Assembly (NCBI GenBank): GCA_946184195.1
Contig: CAMHEP010000028.1
Span: 1-14,646 of the forward strand
Source: an uncultured Bacteroidales bacterium
Lineage (GTDB): Bacteria > Bacteroidota > Bacteroidia > Bacteroidales > Paludibacteraceae
Direction: 5' to 3'
Length of the DNA stretch: 14,646 bases
Below are positions 9,101 through 14,646 of the stretch, piece by piece. Position 1 is the first letter of the stretch. Every line of letters begins with the position of its first letter. A program made the translations under genes and the position numbers. The notes beneath the pieces were generated by a model. It ran no database searches, had not been told where the DNA came from, and saw only the letters and a list, made by a program, of their open reading frames with translations.

Positions 9101-12100
9101 GTCGGGTTACCGATAACCGTCACTTTGTTGTTGGGCTTACCGTTTTCGTCATCGTAGATGGTATAGGGCGTTGTCAGACTCACGCCTTGCGTTCCGCTGC
9201 GTTTGGCTTTGTTACGTGCCACTTTGGCTTTGGTGAATACGGAGAAGGGGAAGTCGAAATAATTCTCCCGCGGCCATACTTTCCAGCGGTCAGCATCGTT
9301 GTCGTTGTTGTAACGTCCCGGGTCGGTGAGACGCAAGGGTATCTCGTATTCGTAGTAGTTATATTTGAGGTCCGTTCCCATACGGATGAAGCATGTCAGG
9401 TCATTATCCTGTAGCATCACATCGTCCGGTAGGCGTTCGGCATGGACGAACATCTGCAGTTTCTTGTAGTTACGCAGGTCATAGCTGGTGTTCTTATATA
9501 CTGCCTTGGCATCTTTGGGAGAGAGGTTACGTACCTTCAGCACCATTGCCTGTTCGTTCTGAGCGATGAGTTGGGCTTGTCCCGGATCTGTTTGGCGGCT
9601 CACACCCGGAGGTAAGATATAGTTGATAGGTGTACGCATACCGTTACCCTCGATGCTCACGGCTTGTACATCAAGCGAAGCACGAGTAGCAGGCACTATG
9701 CCTATAGGAGCGAGGTCTTTGGTATATTGACGCCACTCGCCGCGAACGAGGTTCATCGTCGCGAAACGCAAGTGCGTCTCTTTCTTGCACCCCGTCATGT
9801 AAATACGCATGAAGCGGATAGACTTGAAATTGCGGATATTGCCCACTTTCTCTACCGTCGCACTGTCGCCCTGAAGAGGTATCTTAAACTGATACCAGGT
9901 CACATCCTCGGTCTGACCGTTGCGCAGGGTTACCTTTGATGTCAATCGCTCGGTGATATGTTGCTTGCCGGGCTCGAGGTCTTCCTTACGTAGCGACACG
10001 TGGTACTGGAAGTATTTCTCATATTCATTGATGGTATTGTCGGCGTTGATATCCTCTATATCAGGTGTGAGGGTGGCAGCGGTACCGTAGTCTTCTCCTT
10101 GATTGTTCGAATCCGGTGAGTTCCCCTCTGTACCGTTGTAGTATTTGTAACGGTCCATCACGGATTTCTCTTGCCGATCCCAGTCGCTACCACGGTAGTA
10201 GTGGTAGTTATCGCCGGCAGGGTCGTTCGTGGGTGAGAAGGGGTCGTTACGCCAACGGTCCAGGACGCTCTGCGAGACTATAGTACGCAAACTGTCCACA
10301 AAATCGCCATACGGACGTTTGCCGTTATAGCTGAAGGTACGCTCTTGTTGGTTGCTCAGTCCGTCCAAACCTACATCCTGACGCTCACGGGCTCCAGCTT
10401 CGTTGGAGAAGGCAACCACGGTGGAGGTAGTGCGCGGCACACGTCCCCACAATGTCGTGTCAATCATCGACTCCTGACCATCGGCTACGGGGAGTCCGTG
10501 CTCAAAGGATTTCTTGCCATCACGCAGGATATCTTCGCTCACCTCGCCCAAGTTGATGTAGAGGTCTCCTTCATATTCGCCGTTTTGGTTGGTGTGTTTG
10601 GGGTCCATCATCCAGAACTCGATATATTCGATATTGGATTTCTCAAAGTCGGTATTGTCCAACCTGCGCATCATACCGCCCCAGTTACTCTCGGGGTCCT
10701 TCAGTTTACCGTCGGCATTAAATCGGCCGGCGCTGATGTTGTACGGACCGCGTTCCTCGGGGTAATAGCTGATGTTCAATGCGCCGAGTTTAGTGTCCTC
10801 GTTGGCGAGTTGCTCCTTATTGGGGAAGAGCTCTTGTGAATAGATGATACGACTCCTGTGGTCCGACATGGCATTCGGATCATTCTTGATGTGCTCGGGG
10901 GTATTGCTTTGAGGATAGCCGAAGATGGGGTCAACGATATACCATGACATGAGCGCGCGGTGACTGTTGTATGCTGCGCTGTTACTGCGTTTGCTGTCAT
11001 CCGTGAGGAAAGCTTTTCCTTTCAGGTGTGTCTCCTTGGGGCTCTCGTTGCGTGGTGTGGAGGCGAGGAACCAATAGTTGGGATAATGGACATCTATACC
11101 TGTGGTTGTCGCCTCGAAGTCATCTATGTAGGATGTACCTGCCGACCCCACATCGTTGGTATGTCCGGGTATCAAGTGCGCGAACTCTGCTCCTACCTGC
11201 AGGGTAGAAGGCTGCGTAGCGTTAATCCATGGGATACGGTCAATGGCATTGGTCAGCCATTGCATCTCAGTCTTGTAGTTGAGGTTCACGCCCCATATGG
11301 TATTGGCTAACGGCTCACTGCCGCTATTAACTTTGGTTGTGAGAGGCTTCTCCCTCAGGTGCATGATGGTACCGCCTATGACGAAGTCCTTGGAGAACTC
11401 ATATTCTAAGTGTGCTCCGTAGAGTGCCTTGCGTTTCATTGAGAAGGTCGATTGGTTCTCCAGCTTAACGTCCACGTTCGTGCCTGAGGAGATGATACTC
11501 TCGTTGAGGATGGTCACTGTACCCATCATATAATCAACAGTATAGTCCACGTTCTCCACCAACGTGGCACCGCCTGCTGTCACGGTCACGCTTCCGCGAG
11601 GGATATTCATCGCGTTCAGACGTATCTCGTTGGAGGAGGCGGACCCTTTGTATTTACCGGTCAAACGGAACTTATTCTTTTCCGAATATTCTTGTGCCGT
11701 GACGAGAGTGGAGTCGTACAGTTCGGTGAAGGCATATTTCTTGGCTATCGTGGTACCTTTTCCGATGACGCTGTCCATGTATTGACCGAACGGTTCCAAC
11801 ACGGGGAAGATGATACGTCCTGTAGAGGACATGACGGTCTGGTTTTCCACAAAATCGAACTTACCATCGGGATTGGGGTTGTTCTTCGAGTCCATACGGT
11901 CCAGACGAAGCACACGCAGTAACTGTTTGCCGGCGCAGTCGCCTTCGCTCAGATATTGCACCTGTGTGCCGACAGAGTCGTTGCGGTATTGCACGTATAG
12001 TTCGAATTTATCGCTATTGATGCTGTTGGCGCCCAACCAGTATACATTCTTCATCATCAGGTCCCATGTACCGGTACCTTTCCTGTCGGGGGCGTTGGCG

Positions 12101-13605
12101 GTGCTCTTCAGCAGTTTGAGGAATAAGCAGTTCGGGGCCTTGGACTCGTCGCTGTTGTCGGTGGAGAACTCACCCACCTGATAGACCTGCCCGCCTGCCG
12201 TATATTCGTAGGCAACGGCGAGGACCTCGTCCTGTTGGAGGGCGGTCTTGAGGGATATGTAGCCCAAGGCAGCATTGAGCGTATACTCGCTGGAGCTCAG
12301 TAGCCGTGCCGACTCCAGTTTCTCATAGTCCATTCCCCCTTCCATCTTGGCTTGCAGTGCGCTTCCAGCAGTCTGTATGTTGCGGTATTCGGCGTTATTG
12401 ACCAGCTCATCATATAGGTTGTTGGCGCGGTTCTGTGGCATACGTTGACCGTTGGCAGCCCATTGAGGGCTGTGGATATGACTTTGACTCGCCTCGCCCA
12501 GATCTACGCATGCCACTATGTTTCGGGCTTGGTCGTAGTTACCGCGACGGTTGGTGACCCATACCTCGATACGGTTGATGGTCACGCCGCTGCTTATATA
12601 GGGCGGGTTGCTCAGTGCCCGCTCGTAGTTATCGCGGAAGTAGTAGCCGAGGAAGAAATGTCTGTTCTCATCGTACTCATCGACGCCTATATCGAATTTA
12701 GTGGTTTGCGTACCGCCTTTACTGCTCACCGACTGACTTTGACTGTTTTGTTGACTGATGAGACCTTGTATCTTGAACTTACCGAACTTCAGTGTTGTCT
12801 TAAATCCGAAGAGTGCCTGTGTGCCACGAATCAAACTGCTATTGAGATCCATCGTCACATTACCAGCCTCGATGGACTGAATGATATCATCCTCTTGCCC
12901 CTTGTATTGCAGCTTTAGGTTCTGCTGGTCTTGTGAGAAGGAGGCCTCTGTGTTATAGTTCATCTTGAACTCCAGTTTCTCACCCACCTTACCGGTTACG
13001 TTCACTTGTATCTTCTCGTCGAAATTGAAGATGTTATTGTTTCGTGACCGTTCGTTCAGACTCGGGTTGTTGATATACTGGTGGTTGAATCCGAAGAGCA
13101 ACTCTGCCGACCCTTGCAGCTTGAGTTGGACGCCACCGGGTCCGAACACGCGGTCTGCCGGACCGATATTGAACTTCATATCGGTGATGTCGAACTTACG
13201 TTCGTTGTTATGCTCTACCTCACTGATTTTCTGCCGCCAGTATTGGTGCATCTGCACTTGCTCGCTGTAGCGTTGGTACTCTTGGTCGGTCAGCAGGTAG
13301 GGGGTGGCAATGTCCACATCGCCCACTTTGGTGTGTATGACGTAGTAGCCCGACTCGGGCTGATAGACCACCTCTGTCCGCATATTGTCGGGGTCGGGGA
13401 GGTCGAGATTGGACGCGGGACGAATCAGGTCTTCGTAGTTGTTAGTCCGGGTGCGACGTACAGCTACAGGTGCCATGATAGCGCTGTCCTGTGGCTGCAT
13501 GATACTGTCATCCGGCAGGGGTTCTCCCGGCTGTATCACTTGCTGACCCCATAGCATGGGCGCCAGCAGCAGTAGCATTCCTATGATTCGTAATTTATAA
13601 TACAT
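6109..13605 (-). CDS. sprA: SprA/Sov, type IX secretion system outer-membrane translocon
   Basis: Giant outer-membrane beta-barrel (2498 aa) forming the channel through which type IX secretion (T9SS) cargo crosses the outer membrane; Flavobacterium SprA and Porphyromonas Sov are about 2400-2500 aa, so this is full length. It begins with a signal peptide (basic MYYKLR, hydrophobic 7-20, likely cleavage near Gly20-Gln21). Recognised landmarks are the N-terminal block IGPADRVFGPGGVQLKLQG around 147-165, the repeated amphipathic strand pattern with NVTMDLNSSLIRGTQALFGF, the GTSYIDDFEATTTGID region around 820-835, and a C-terminus ending in an amphipathic barrel strand (DNVGINIKLMLTR). No frameshift or internal stop. 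The ATG is preceded by an A-run, not a Shine-Dalgarno site. A ruvA neighbour is, from memory, a recurrent arrangement in Bacteroidota. No other T9SS genes are visible here. No promoter is seen in the 104-bp spacer, so it is probably transcribed with ruvA. Confidence 0.95.
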   Translation of the reverse strand: MYYKLRIIGMLLLLAPMLWGQQVIQPGEPLPDDSIMQPQDSAIMAPVAVRRTRTNNYEDLIRPASNLDLPDPDNMRTEVVYQPESGYYVIHTKVGDVDIATPYLLTDQEYQRYSEQVQMHQYWRQKISEVEHNNERKFDITDMKFNIGPADRVFGPGGVQLKLQGSAELLFGFNHQYINNPSLNERSRNNNIFNFDEKIQVNVTGKVGEKLEFKMNYNTEASFSQDQQNLKLQYKGQEDDIIQSIEAGNVTMDLNSSLIRGTQALFGFKTTLKFGKFKIQGLISQQNSQSQSVSSKGGTQTTKFDIGVDEYDENRHFFLGYYFRDNYERALSNPPYISSGVTINRIEVWVTNRRGNYDQARNIVACVDLGEASQSHIHSPQWAANGQRMPQNRANNLYDELVNNAEYRNIQTAGSALQAKMEGGMDYEKLESARLLSSSEYTLNAALGYISLKTALQQDEVLAVAYEYTAGGQVYQVGEFSTDNSDESKAPNCLFLKLLKSTANAPDRKGTGTWDLMMKNVYWLGANSINSDKFELYVQYRNDSVGTQVQYLSEGDCAGKQLLRVLRLDRMDSKNNPNPDGKFDFVENQTVMSSTGRIIFPVLEPFGQYMDSVIGKGTTIAKKYAFTELYDSTLVTAQEYSEKNKFRLTGKYKGSASSNEIRLNAMNIPRGSVTVTAGGATLVENVDYTVDYMMGTVTILNESIISSGTNVDVKLENQSTFSMKRKALYGAHLEYEFSKDFVIGGTIMHLREKPLTTKVNSGSEPLANTIWGVNLNYKTEMQWLTNAIDRIPWINATQPSTLQVGAEFAHLIPGHTNDVGSAGTSYIDDFEATTTGIDVHYPNYWFLASTPRNESPKETHLKGKAFLTDDSKRSNSAAYNSHRALMSWYIVDPIFGYPQSNTPEHIKNDPNAMSDHRSRIIYSQELFPNKEQLANEDTKLGALNISYYPEERGPYNISAGRFNADGKLKDPESNWGGMMRRLDNTDFEKSNIEYIEFWMMDPKHTNQNGEYEGDLYINLGEVSEDILRDGKKSFEHGLPVADGQESMIDTTLWGRVPRTTSTVVAFSNEAGARERQDVGLDGLSNQQERTFSYNGKRPYGDFVDSLRTIVSQSVLDRWRNDPFSPTNDPAGDNYHYYRGSDWDRQEKSVMDRYKYYNGTEGNSPDSNNQGEDYGTAATLTPDIEDINADNTINEYEKYFQYHVSLRKEDLEPGKQHITERLTSKVTLRNGQTEDVTWYQFKIPLQGDSATVEKVGNIRNFKSIRFMRIYMTGCKKETHLRFATMNLVRGEWRQYTKDLAPIGIVPATRASLDVQAVSIEGNGMRTPINYILPPGVSRQTDPGQAQLIAQNEQAMVLKVRNLSPKDAKAVYKNTSYDLRNYKKLQMFVHAERLPDDVMLQDNDLTCFIRMGTDLKYNYYEYEIPLRLTDPGRYNNDNDADRWKVWPRENYFDFPFSVFTKAKVARNKAKRSGTQGVSLTTPYTIYDDENGKPNNKVTVIGNPTLEDVSSIMIGVRNNGTGIVEGEVWVNELRLSEFNEQGGVAAMANVALGISDIAQFNVSGRLETAGYGSIENNVLDRNMDNQYNLAVSAAMEVGRLFPEKAKLQIPVYASYSNETTTPEYDPYDTDVKLKESLSTYTEKSQKDSLKQLTNTVYESTSFSVTNMKVNIKSKKKDMFYDPANFAISASYNSQKMHNPEIEKEVTTDHRGSFNYSYSFNPQPWEPFKNVEKVSKLKFIKELNIYYLPQSWAFNMNMHRTFSHMKMRDLTGSAGKMDLTASKDFTWDRNVDFKYDLTRNMKFSLQTAHNATIDEGLYAKEIIKDYHFSNDYYEAWKDTIQRSLKQFGKPYTYQQVFTASWNVPFNRVPYLEAVSANATYSANYNWTRTAASNSAAEDSQRGNTVSSVQTWQIDGGINFETLYGKSKYWKQITQQYGGRQRARAFRPKTFSQTIALKKGVPQTITHRLGSEMLIVLATDSTGKKVPVQFRADGPTKVVITSQRDCEAVTLAISTRDPNKRTPAQIAMDMGAYFGTLLRKIQVTYRETNSMTVPGFYPEPVFMGQKGSSGGMAPGLDFTFGFIPSNFIEKAKENGWLSRDTSVVQPATRAHTSDLDIRINLEPLPGFKIQLNGKRYNASSTSIIYSYDRLQENTTGSFNITQVAIGTIFSRIGNQEENFSNTTYDQFVENIGVMRDRVERRYEGIAYPDAGFLRGTGYPSQRYSSASGQRVSRTSADVLVPAFLSAYTGRDINKADFNPFLSVLRVLPNWSVTFDGLGKLPWIKDHFRSVTLTHAYTCKYAIGSYGTFSTWVPADGNDKTIGFVRNGTTDGPAPSSSYDISNVTLAEAFSPLIGLNLTMKNSLSIKAEYRKQRNLALNVTSAQLTEGHSNEFVIGAGYTIKNLNFVAKKRDGGQKKVSNDLKLNVDVSYKDVKSLLRKIEENITQASSGNKVFAIKISADYVLSQKVNIQLFYDHQGTTPLISSSYPVKTDNVGINIKLMLTR

Positions 13606-13619
13606 CCTTTTTTTATGGG

Positions 13620-13644
13620 CCCCACAAGGTGTACCGCAGTGGGG
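13620..13644 (-). promoter_or_regulatory. Hairpin in the sprA 5' leader
   Basis: The inverted repeat CCCCAC (13620-13625) and GTGGGG (13639-13644) encloses a 13-nt loop that itself contains GGT/ACC. In the transcript, this six-pair GC-rich stem ends 14 nt before the sprA start codon at 13605, followed by GGGCCCATAAAAAAAGG. That position could let it affect ribosome loading or mRNA ends. It is not followed by a T-run on the minus strand, so it is not a typical terminator. Confidence 0.4.
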
Positions 13645-13666
13645 AGAGCGGAGCGTGCCGGCGACT

Positions 13667-13682
13667 GCTGACCGTGGTCAGC
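13667..13682. promoter_or_regulatory. Perfect 7-bp inverted repeat after ruvA
   Basis: The sequence gctgaccgtggtcagc forms a 7-bp stem with a 2-nt gap (a 4-nt loop if the innermost pair is open). It begins 27 nt after the ruvA stop. On the minus strand no U-tract follows, so factor-independent termination of ruvA is unlikely; on the plus strand a short T-rich run follows but no plus-strand gene precedes it. It could be an RNA-stability element or a protein-binding dyad. Confidence 0.35.
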
Positions 13683-13709
13683 CTTTTCTCCCTGCCTGGC
13701 GAACGCGAA

Positions 13710-14321
13710 TCACAGCATCTTAAGTGCTTGTTTAATCACTTCCTCCACGCTTGCCGCGGGGTTGGTGCTCAGTATCTTGTCCGCCGCTTTGCTGCTGGCG
13801 GCAGCGTTGAAGCCAAGCATGGTCAGGGCGCTCACTGCCTCCTCCTTCACGGGACTGCCGTTCGTCATTTGTAATTCGTCATTCGTCATTTGTAAACCGT
13901 CATTTCCCAGTTCTATCTTCAGCACTTTGTCTTTCAGGTCGACGATGATACGTTGGGCAGTCTTGGGTCCGAGTCCTTTCACCTGACTGAGTGCCCGGCT
14001 GTTCCCCGTGGCAATGATTTGCCTGAGTTCGGCGGCTGTGTAGGCGCTCAGTATCATGCGTGCGGTGTTACCTCCGATGCCGCTCACGGTCATGAGCATC
14101 AGGAAGAGTTCGCGTTCACCCTTAGTGAAGAATCCGAAGAGGTCGTGTGCATCTTCACGAATCAGCTCTGTGACAAATAGTTTGATGTCAGCTCCCTCGT
14201 TCTTGACCAGCTCGCTGTAGGTGGGTAGGGATATATTGATGGCATACCCCACACCGCCGGCTTCCAGCACGGCATAGGTAGGGTTGAGTTCGCTCAGTTG
14301 TCCGTGGATATAATCAATCAT
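13710..14321 (-). CDS. ruvA: Holliday junction branch migration complex subunit RuvA
   Basis: RuvA (203 aa, the usual length) binds four-way DNA junctions as a tetramer and recruits the RuvB motor for branch migration in recombination and repair. It starts MIDYIHGQLSE, the typical OB-fold opening, with GVGYAI at 23-28. The two helix-hairpin-helix DNA-binding motifs are VSGIGGNTA at 79-87 and VKGLGPKTAQ at 114-123. The C-terminal RuvB-binding domain (about 160-203) has EEAVSALTMLGF and SVEEVIKQALKML. Odd feature: the flexible linker between domains II and III (140-153) consists of two near-identical heptapeptides, NDGLQMT and NDELQMT, encoded by a tandem 21-nt repeat. The gene is led by a clear Bacteroidota promoter and a leader of about 110 nt, and is followed by sprA. 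Confidence 0.97.
   Translation of the reverse strand: MIDYIHGQLSELNPTYAVLEAGGVGYAINISLPTYSELVKNEGADIKLFVTELIREDAHDLFGFFTKGERELFLMLMTVSGIGGNTARMILSAYTAAELRQIIATGNSRALSQVKGLGPKTAQRIIVDLKDKVLKIELGNDGLQMTNDELQMTNGSPVKEEAVSALTMLGFNAAASSKAADKILSTNPAASVEEVIKQALKML
13864..13905 (-). repeat. Tandem 21-nt repeat (2 copies) inside ruvA, NYELRIT-like
   Basis: Two adjacent 21-nt units, 13864-13884 and 13885-13905, match at 18 of 21 positions. Read with ruvA they encode NDGLQMT and NDELQMT. The unit resembles the AATTACGAA-type repeat (encoding NYELRIT) that I recall as dispersed and tandem in many Bacteroidota and cyanobacterial genomes. It lies exactly in the RuvA interdomain linker and keeps frame. Confidence 0.8.
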
Positions 14322-14350
14322 GTCTCTTTTCCTTATTTTATCTTCATCGT

Positions 14351-14410
14351 CGGGCGTTGTCGATGCCGATTATTAAGATTTTCATACTAATCTTTATTAT
14401 TATTCGCCCG
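14351..14410 (-). promoter_or_regulatory. Structured 5' leader of ruvA
   Basis: Outer arms cgggcg (14351-14356) and cgcccg (14405-14410) are perfectly complementary. Inside them, 14369-14380 and 14389-14400 pair at 10 of 12 positions around the 8-nt loop ttcatact. The whole leader can therefore fold into one long imperfect hairpin between the predicted transcription start and the ruvA ATG, ending 29 nt before the start codon. It matches no riboswitch I recognise. Confidence 0.4.
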
Positions 14411-14439
14411 ACTCGTCCGCATACACGCATAAAAACATG

Positions 14440-14471
14440 CAAAGATACAACATTTTTCTGATATATGCAAA
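14440..14471 (-). promoter_or_regulatory. ruvA promoter, Bacteroidota sigma-ABfr type
   Basis: On the minus strand, TTTG (14468-14471) and TATCTTTG (14440-14447) are separated by exactly 20 nt. This matches the Bacteroidota -33 TTTG / -7 TAnnTTTG consensus. The start of transcription is expected several bases further, near 14433, giving a leader of about 110 nt. This is the best promoter in the window and probably drives ruvA, sprA and the ATPase gene. Confidence 0.8.
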
Positions 14472-14529
14472 AAAATCTCTTCCTTGTCTACTTTTTGTCC
14501 CTTTTTTGCACTGTTTATGCTCCATTCGC

Positions 14530-14559
14530 CCCTAAAGTCCCATACCTTCATCCCTAAAG
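14530..14559. repeat. Direct repeat ccctaaag, 22-bp period
   Basis: The octamer ccctaaag occurs at 14530-14537 and 14552-14559, a 22-bp period (about two helical turns). Flanking positions show weaker similarity, so this may be a decayed two-copy tandem repeat or a paired protein-binding site about 60 bp upstream of the ruvA -33 element. Confidence 0.4.
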
Positions 14560-14572
14560 CGATTTTTCGTTA

Positions 14573-14603
14573 TTTGATAAGATCCCTATTTTTTAGTACT
14601 TTG
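14573..14603 (+). promoter_or_regulatory. Weak candidate promoter for a gene beyond the right edge
   Basis: TTTG at 14573-14576 is followed after 20 nt by TACTTTG (14597-14603), which is one base shorter than the TAnnTTTG consensus. It points away from ruvA and out of the window, suggesting a divergent neighbour. The imperfect -7 element makes this tentative. Confidence 0.25.
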
Positions 14604-14628
14604 GCAGGTTCCCCGTTCGTTAGTACTT
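14593..14628. repeat. Direct repeat ttagtactt, 27-bp period
   Basis: The nonamer ttagtactt occurs at 14593-14601 and 14620-14628; each copy contains the palindrome AGTACT. The repeats flank the predicted start region of the candidate outward promoter, which would suit an operator pair, but two 9-mers in AT-rich DNA are weak evidence. Confidence 0.35.
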
Positions 14629-14646
14629 ATTACGTCCATTATATAG

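Larger units (their letters stand above)
13606..13709. other. GC-rich ruvA-sprA spacer
   Basis: This 104-bp spacer is visibly richer in G and C than the flanking AT-rich intergenic DNA at the right edge. It contains no TAnnTTTG promoter element on the minus strand. It holds two hairpins (listed separately) and an A-run directly before the sprA ATG. It probably forms part of a ruvA-sprA-ATPase transcript. Confidence 0.6.
14322..14646. other. Gene-free region upstream of ruvA
   Basis: About 325 bp, AT-rich, with no convincing protein gene. It contains the ruvA promoter, a structured ruvA leader, two pairs of direct repeats and a weak outward promoter candidate. A 28-codon frame (14344-14430, minus strand) starts with ATG within the leader, but nothing supports its being a gene. 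Another gene probably begins beyond the right edge. Confidence 0.6.

Noticed and set aside
13578..13605. Start of sprA (MYYKLRIIG) as another NYELRIT-like repeat copy
   Set aside because: The DNA resemblance to the AATTACGAA unit covers only about ten bases, is not tandem, and the segment is a sensible signal-peptide N-terminus.
13667..13691. The 7-bp dyad as a factor-independent terminator
   Set aside because: On the minus strand no T-run follows the stem, and on the plus strand there is no gene upstream whose transcript it would end.
14436..14438. ATG at 14438 (minus strand) as start of a leader peptide
   Set aside because: It lies just after the -7 element and upstream of the expected transcription start, so it would not be in the transcript.
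1..14646. tRNA, rRNA, CRISPR, insertion sequence or phage integration features
   Set aside because: No cloverleaf, repeat-spacer array, transposase, integrase or attachment-like duplication was seen.

Overview
The window looks like chromosomal DNA from a Bacteroidota member, most plausibly a Prevotella-like or related Bacteroidales lineage. The evidence is a full-length SprA/Sov (the giant type IX secretion outer-membrane translocon) next to ruvA, a Bacteroidota-type promoter (TTTG-N20-TATCTTTG) in front of ruvA, start codons preceded by A-rich sequence rather than Shine-Dalgarno sites, and a 21-nt repeat of the NYELRIT-like kind common in this phylum. The genus is inference.

Left half, + strand (1-5645): a tightly packed three-gene unit. 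It starts inside a nonribosomal peptide synthetase (NRPS) module whose upstream part lies outside the window. The visible order is end of condensation domain, complete adenylation domain, thiolation domain and terminal thioester reductase, which predicts reductive release of a peptide aldehyde or alcohol. Its stop overlaps the start of a MATE-family exporter (ATGA), and 21 bp later comes a PrsW-family intramembrane protease. This reads as a small-molecule biosynthesis, export and processing (or resistance) cassette, and it is the most interesting part of the window.

Right half, - strand (14321 down to 5642): ruvA, then sprA, then a small NadR-kinase-like P-loop ATPase, apparently one transcription unit from the ruvA promoter. 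The sprA stop and the ATPase start share one base (TAATG). The 104-bp ruvA-sprA spacer is GC-rich and carries two hairpins, one ending 14 nt before the sprA start. The two units converge at 5642-5645, where the stop codons of the PrsW gene and the ATPase gene overlap by 4 bp, leaving no room for an intergenic terminator.

Right edge (14322-14646): about 325 bp without a gene. It holds the ruvA promoter, a structured ruvA leader, two short direct-repeat pairs and a weak candidate promoter pointing out of the window. I see no tRNA, rRNA, CRISPR array, insertion sequence or integrase. Besides the NRPS cassette, the most notable find is that the flexible linker of RuvA is made of two copies of a 21-nt repeat encoding near-identical heptapeptides.
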